Positions 14,662 to 17,130 of a stretch of DNA of 17,130 bases are shown here, piece after piece. Position 1 is the stretch's first letter; every line of letters starts with the position of its first letter. Origin of the DNA: Akkermansiaceae bacterium UBA4589 (GTDB taxonomy: Bacteria > Verrucomicrobiota > Verrucomicrobiia > Verrucomicrobiales > Akkermansiaceae). The stretch is from positions 1 through 17,130 of the forward strand of contig DGJT01000001.1 of the NCBI GenBank assembly GCA_002387565.1. The letters run 5' to 3'. The translations under genes were made by a program, and so were the position numbers. Below the pieces are notes generated by a model that made no database searches, was not told where the DNA came from, and worked only from the letters and a program-made list of their open reading frames with translations.

Positions 14662-15384
14662 ATGAGTACTCAAACCCAGACCAACTTAGTAGACCTCAAC
14701 CTCTCCTTGCAGGACATTAAAGCAGGTGAGCGCATTGCTCGCCTCTATGAAGTCTATGGAGAGAACCTCGTTGCGTCTACTAGTTTTGGCTTGCAGGCAG
14801 CTGTCATGCTCCAACTTTTGCATGATTACGCACCTAAAGTGCCTGTCATCTTTATCGATACTGGCTACTTATTCAAAGAAACCTACAAATACGCCAAACA
14901 GCTCAAGGCCGCTTACCCTCTGGATTATCATACTTATTACCCAGCTATAGCCCCTGCAGCACAAGAAGCCAAATACGGCAAACTCTGGGAGCAAGGAGAG
15001 GATGGTAATCAGCAATACGCGCTCATCAACAAGATTGAGCCCATGAACCGAGCTCTAAGCGAGCTCAACGCCCAAGTATGGATCAGTGGACTACGCCGTG
15101 AACATTCTAGCACTAGAGCCACACGCAGCATCATCGAACAACAGCGTAACACCGTCAAAGCCTATCCTATCTTAGACTGGTCAGATGCCCAAGTAGACGC
15201 CTTCTTTGCCATCAACGACCTCCCTGAACACCCACTCAAAGCCGAGGGCTACGTCACCATGGGTGACTGGCACTCAACCGAAAAACCCAAAAAAGAAGGG
15301 GACAAAGAATCCACCCGATTTGGTGGAGAGAAGTATGAATGTGGGTTGCATTTGGACTCAGGAAACCAGGATTTTCAGATTTAA
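14662..15384 (+). CDS. cysH: Phosphoadenylyl-sulfate (PAPS) reductase CysH
   Basis: CysH reduces 3'-phosphoadenylyl sulfate to sulfite using thioredoxin or glutaredoxin, providing the substrate for CysJI. The 240-residue product has the PP-loop ASTSFGLQAAV (38-48), the DTGYLFKETY block (66-75), the KYGKLWEQG block (104-112), EPMNRALSELNAQVW (126-140), SGLRREHSSTRA (142-153) and the catalytic Cys in ECGLH (C227). The two CC pairs that bind a 4Fe-4S cluster in APS reductases are absent, so the PAPS-type enzyme is indicated. This implies an APS kinase and ATP sulfurylase elsewhere in the genome. It ends the cysJIH operon, about 40 bases before an intrinsic terminator. Confidence 0.95.
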   Translation: MSTQTQTNLVDLNLSLQDIKAGERIARLYEVYGENLVASTSFGLQAAVMLQLLHDYAPKVPVIFIDTGYLFKETYKYAKQLKAAYPLDYHTYYPAIAPAAQEAKYGKLWEQGEDGNQQYALINKIEPMNRALSELNAQVWISGLRREHSSTRATRSIIEQQRNTVKAYPILDWSDAQVDAFFAINDLPEHPLKAEGYVTMGDWHSTEKPKKEGDKESTRFGGEKYECGLHLDSGNQDFQI

Positions 15385-15424
15385 AGGAGCTCTTTTTGCG
15401 AGAATAACTGCTTCTTAAAACTGC

Positions 15425-15469
15425 CGTGGTGCTCGAGTAGCATTTTTCTACACTGCGCGCCACGTTTTT
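15425..15469 (+). terminator. Rho-independent terminator after cysJIH
   Basis: CGTGGTGC (15425-15432) pairs with GCGCCACG (15457-15464) over eight base pairs with one G-T pair, and an inner GTAG/CTAC helix (15437-15440 with 15448-15451) caps the arm. The outer stem is directly followed by five T. Position and polarity fit termination of the cys operon. Confidence 0.75.
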
Positions 15470-15478
15470 ATTCATCAG

Positions 15479-15537
15479 CTATTCTCATCAAAAACCGTCA
15501 TTGAGTTTTTTACTCAATGACTTAGCTCCCTTTAAAT
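15479..15537 (+). repeat. 59-bp direct repeat, copy 1, with internal hairpin
   Basis: This segment begins CTATTCTCATCAAAAACC and ends CTCCCTTTAAAT, and it recurs identically at 15815-15873, 336 bases away. It holds a perfect 10-bp stem, GTCATTGAGT (15497-15506) with ACTCAATGAC (15512-15521), and a five-T loop. Similarity continues a few bases further as GAAAATA after two mismatches. Sequences upstream of the two copies differ. Confidence 0.9.
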
Positions 15538-15597
15538 TATGAAAATAGAAACGGGACGAACAATTACGAGTGAATAACGAGTAATTTTAGACCTTAG

Positions 15598-15660
15598 TTT
15601 GCGTAGCAAATGGCGAATAGCCATCAAAAGCCCCCTTGAGCGACAGCTCGAATAGAGCTG
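15598..15660. repeat. Three consecutive small hairpins, two with GAATA loops
   Basis: TTTGC-GTA-GCAAA (15598-15610) is directly followed by TGGC-GAATA-GCCA (15611-15623) and, 20 bases later, by CAGCTC-GAATA-GAGCTG (15644-15660). All stems are perfect and two share the same five-base loop. It could be a structured RNA or a palindromic repeat element; no known family is recognised. Confidence 0.5.
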
Positions 15661-15691
15661 GGCTCATCAAATTAACATCTAAACTACCTAG

Positions 15692-15705
15692 GTCTTAATT
15701 AGAGG
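15692..15705 (+). repeat. 14-bp direct repeat GTCTTAATTAGAGG, copy 1
   Basis: Identical to 15797-15810. Each copy is followed by a TTCTCATCAAAAA element, 20 bases later here and 7 bases later in the second case, suggesting they belong to a larger repeated unit. Confidence 0.6.
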
Positions 15706-15725
15706 GAATATTCCTGCGCTGCCTT

Positions 15726-15767
15726 TTCTCATCAAAAATAACTCATTTTCTGAGCTACAGATTAAAT
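15726..15767 (+). repeat. Degenerate third copy of the 59-bp repeat
   Basis: TTCTCATCAAAAA (15726-15738) matches the start of the 59-bp repeat over 13 bases. A shortened hairpin CTCA-TTTTC-TGAG, then GCTAC and ATTAAAT, parallels the hairpin, GCTCC and TTTAAAT of the full copies. It looks like an older, decayed unit. Confidence 0.45.
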
Positions 15768-15796
15768 TTTGATAGAATCTAACTATATTAATCTCA

Positions 15797-15810
15797 GTCT
15801 TAATTAGAGG
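15797..15810 (+). repeat. 14-bp direct repeat GTCTTAATTAGAGG, copy 2
   Basis: Second identical copy of the 14-mer, lying four bases before the second 59-bp repeat. Confidence 0.6.
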
Positions 15811-15814
15811 TAAT

Positions 15815-15873
15815 CTATTCTCATCAAAAACCGTCATTGAGTTTTTTACTCAATGACTTAGCTCCCTTTAAAT
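15815..15873 (+). repeat. 59-bp direct repeat, copy 2, with internal hairpin
   Basis: Identical over 59 bases to 15479-15537. The hairpin arms are 15833-15842 and 15848-15857. It ends 24 bases before the start of the small membrane-protein gene, so in that transcript it would sit in the leader. Confidence 0.9.
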
Positions 15874-15897
15874 CCTGAAAATATTATAAATATAAAA

Positions 15898-16227
15898 ATG
15901 AACGAAAATTTTATTATAGAATTGGGCATACTTTTTTGCTCAATTTTTGTGTGGTTTTACTTGTGTCATAAAATGTTTAAAGCTCTTCGCTTAAGACACC
16001 CTGATAAATATGAGTCAATGGGCAGCCCTAGCCTCATAATGAATAATACATTATCAAACACTATTTCATTTATAAAGTTTCTGATTAAAAGGGAATGGCA
16101 AGAACTCAATGATTCTAGTATCACCTCGCTAGGCAAGGGTATGCTCACTTTCCTTATCATTTACTTGTTATTTTATCATTATTTATTGATTAACTTTCTT
16201 TTTAGTATAGACACTGCAGCAGGATAA
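15898..16227 (+). CDS. Small two-span membrane protein, function unknown
   Basis: A 109-residue protein with two hydrophobic segments, about residues 5-26 (FIIELGILFCSIFVWFYLC) and 82-105 (MLTFLIIYLLFYHYLLINFLF). They flank a soluble loop containing LRLRHPDKYESMGSPSLIMNN and FLIKREWQELND. The HPDKYExxGSPS pattern resembles a family of small uncharacterised membrane proteins I have seen in other bacteria, but I cannot name it. The loop is probably cytosolic, given its basic residues. It starts right after the second 59-bp repeat and reads away from the cys terminator, so it is a separate unit. It could belong to a small mobile or variable segment. Confidence 0.6.
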   Translation: MNENFIIELGILFCSIFVWFYLCHKMFKALRLRHPDKYESMGSPSLIMNNTLSNTISFIKFLIKREWQELNDSSITSLGKGMLTFLIIYLLFYHYLLINFLFSIDTAAG

Positions 16228-16274
16228 AGTTGACTGTGATATTGACGACTTTCTCTCAACTCAATAAATACAGT

Positions 16275-17129
16275 CTAACCCTCAATTCCTTTGCTGGTGT
16301 CTACCGTGGCGTTGAGTGAGCCGAGGAGGTTGTAGAGGCTAAAGAAGGTTTTGTTGAGGTAGAGGGCGTCTGCGTTGCCTCTAGCGGTGCTGAGTTGCTT
16401 GAGCTCTTGGTCTAGGCGGTTACGCTCGCCAAAGGCGGCTAGTTCCTCAAAATAGCTTTCATCACCAAAATTAAAGGTTTTTGAGGCAAAGGGACGGGCG
16501 AGGAGTTCGCTGGCTTCGCGCATGAGGCTGACGAGACGGTTGACTTCCTCCGGCTTATCGCTAGGTAAGAGGATTTGGATGTCATAGAGAGCTTGGGTAA
16601 ATATAGCGTCATCTAGGTAGACCTCTGGATCCATGAGCTTGAAGTATTCTTGGTAGAATTGAGGCGTGATGGTTTTTACACAACCAAAATCAAGCACCCA
16701 TAGTTCGTCATTGAGGACTTTGAAGTTACCAGGGTGTGGATCAGCATGAAATACGAGTAATTCATGGATTTGATGTGCGTAGAAGTCCCATAGGGTTTGT
16801 CCTATATGATTGCGTTCTGCCTTAGTGGCGTCAGATTCGATGTATTGATCAAATAGGAGTCCATCTACCCATTGCATGGTTAGAATGCGTTTGGTGGAAA
16901 GCTCAGGGTAATACTGCGGGAATTTGGTGTTAGGTAGGTCTTTGGATTTTTCTACCAGCTCCATTGAGCTGTTGAGCTCAAATTCATAGTCGGTTTCCTC
17001 GCTGAGTCTGGCTTTGACTTCCTTGAGGTAGGGCTCAATGGTTTTTGAATTGAGCTTAAACAGGCGCATGGCAATCGGTTTGACGATGGCTAAATCACTG
17101 TTGAGACTCTGAGCGACACCTGGGTACTG
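16275..17129 (-). CDS. ABC1/AarF/UbiB-family kinase-like protein, C-terminal part
   Basis: The frame stays open to the right edge (about 285 residues visible), so the 5' end is outside the window; the ATG at 17069 is internal. The visible part begins QYPGVAQSLNSDL, the segment after the family's conserved Lys region. It continues with MQWVDG, then HADPHPGN in VFHADPHPGNFKVL (the catalytic-loop equivalent) and LDFGCVK (the DFG metal-binding motif). ABC1/UbiB proteins are atypical kinase-like ATPases that support ubiquinone and other isoprenoid-lipid metabolism. The C-terminal half is helical. The full length, and whether the KxGQ motif is present, cannot be seen here. It converges on the small membrane-protein gene, with 47 bases between them. 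Confidence 0.85.
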   Translation of the reverse strand, partial: QYPGVAQSLNSDLAIVKPIAMRLFKLNSKTIEPYLKEVKARLSEETDYEFELNSSMELVEKSKDLPNTKFPQYYPELSTKRILTMQWVDGLLFDQYIESDATKAERNHIGQTLWDFYAHQIHELLVFHADPHPGNFKVLNDELWVLDFGCVKTITPQFYQEYFKLMDPEVYLDDAIFTQALYDIQILLPSDKPEEVNRLVSLMREASELLARPFASKTFNFGDESYFEELAAFGERNRLDQELKQLSTARGNADALYLNKTFFSLYNLLGSLNATVDTSKGIEG

Positions 17130-17130
17130 A

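Larger units (their letters stand above)
15470..15897. other. Repeat-rich noncoding region
   Basis: About 430 bases with no convincing gene. It contains two perfect 59-bp direct repeats with internal hairpins, a degenerate third copy, a 14-bp direct repeat and three consecutive small hairpins, each annotated separately. It also has ACGAGT twice (about 15565-15582) within AATTAC...GTAATT. No tRNA, rRNA or CRISPR pattern is apparent. Confidence 0.7.

Noticed and set aside
15497..15521. Hairpin of the 59-bp repeat as an intrinsic terminator
   Set aside because: The stem is A/T-rich and is not followed by a T-tract; the T run is in the loop.
15479..15873. CRISPR array
   Set aside because: Only two full copies 336 bases apart with unequal intervening sequence and no cas genes; the repeat is too long and the spacing too wide.

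Overview
The window reads as a gene-dense bacterial chromosome segment of moderate-to-low G+C. Most start codons follow A/T-rich sequence with no clear Shine-Dalgarno motif. Weak SD use, an EboC-like UbiA prenyltransferase beside an IlvE-type aminotransferase, and a multi-photolyase cluster together suggest a light-exposed, probably marine bacterium. I lean towards Verrucomicrobiota, with Bacteroidota as the main alternative. This is an inference from gene character; there is no rRNA or other decisive marker here.

Left part, plus strand (1-4105). The acidic C-terminus of a truncated gene overlaps a 54-residue single-span membrane protein, which is followed closely by bioD (dethiobiotin synthetase). 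After a 92-base gap comes a tight run: class IV aminotransferase (ilvE-like), UbiA-family prenyltransferase, and an FtsW-like SEDS peptidoglycan polymerase.

Centre, minus strand (4120-10620). A six-gene, probably co-transcribed unit reads leftward: a Fic-fold protein with a destroyed catalytic motif and a C-terminal winged-helix-like segment, an SDR protein lacking the catalytic tyrosine, a small flavin-reductase-like protein, and then three different cryptochrome/photolyase-family proteins. One photolyase-family protein has its FAD domain at the N-terminus and an antenna-like domain at the C-terminus. One has an altered flavin pocket. One belongs to the iron-sulfur photolyase family but lacks the cluster cysteines. 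The set looks like a DNA-photorepair or light-sensing module with a possible built-in flavin supply.

Right part, plus strand (10621-15470). An A/T-rich divergent intergenic region carries nine copies of a TTCYAWTAAA-like motif in both orientations. It leads into cysJ-cysI-cysH, the assimilatory sulfate reduction enzymes from PAPS to sulfide, which end in a convincing intrinsic terminator.

Right edge (15470-17130). A roughly 430-base noncoding stretch holds a perfect 59-bp direct repeat with an internal hairpin, a degenerate third copy, a 14-bp repeat and three consecutive small hairpins. It is followed by a small two-span membrane protein and, on the minus strand, the C-terminal part of an ABC1/AarF/UbiB-family protein cut by the window edge.

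The strongest candidates for something undescribed are the pseudo-Fic-headed photolyase operon and its operator-like repeat region shared with the sulfite reductase operon.
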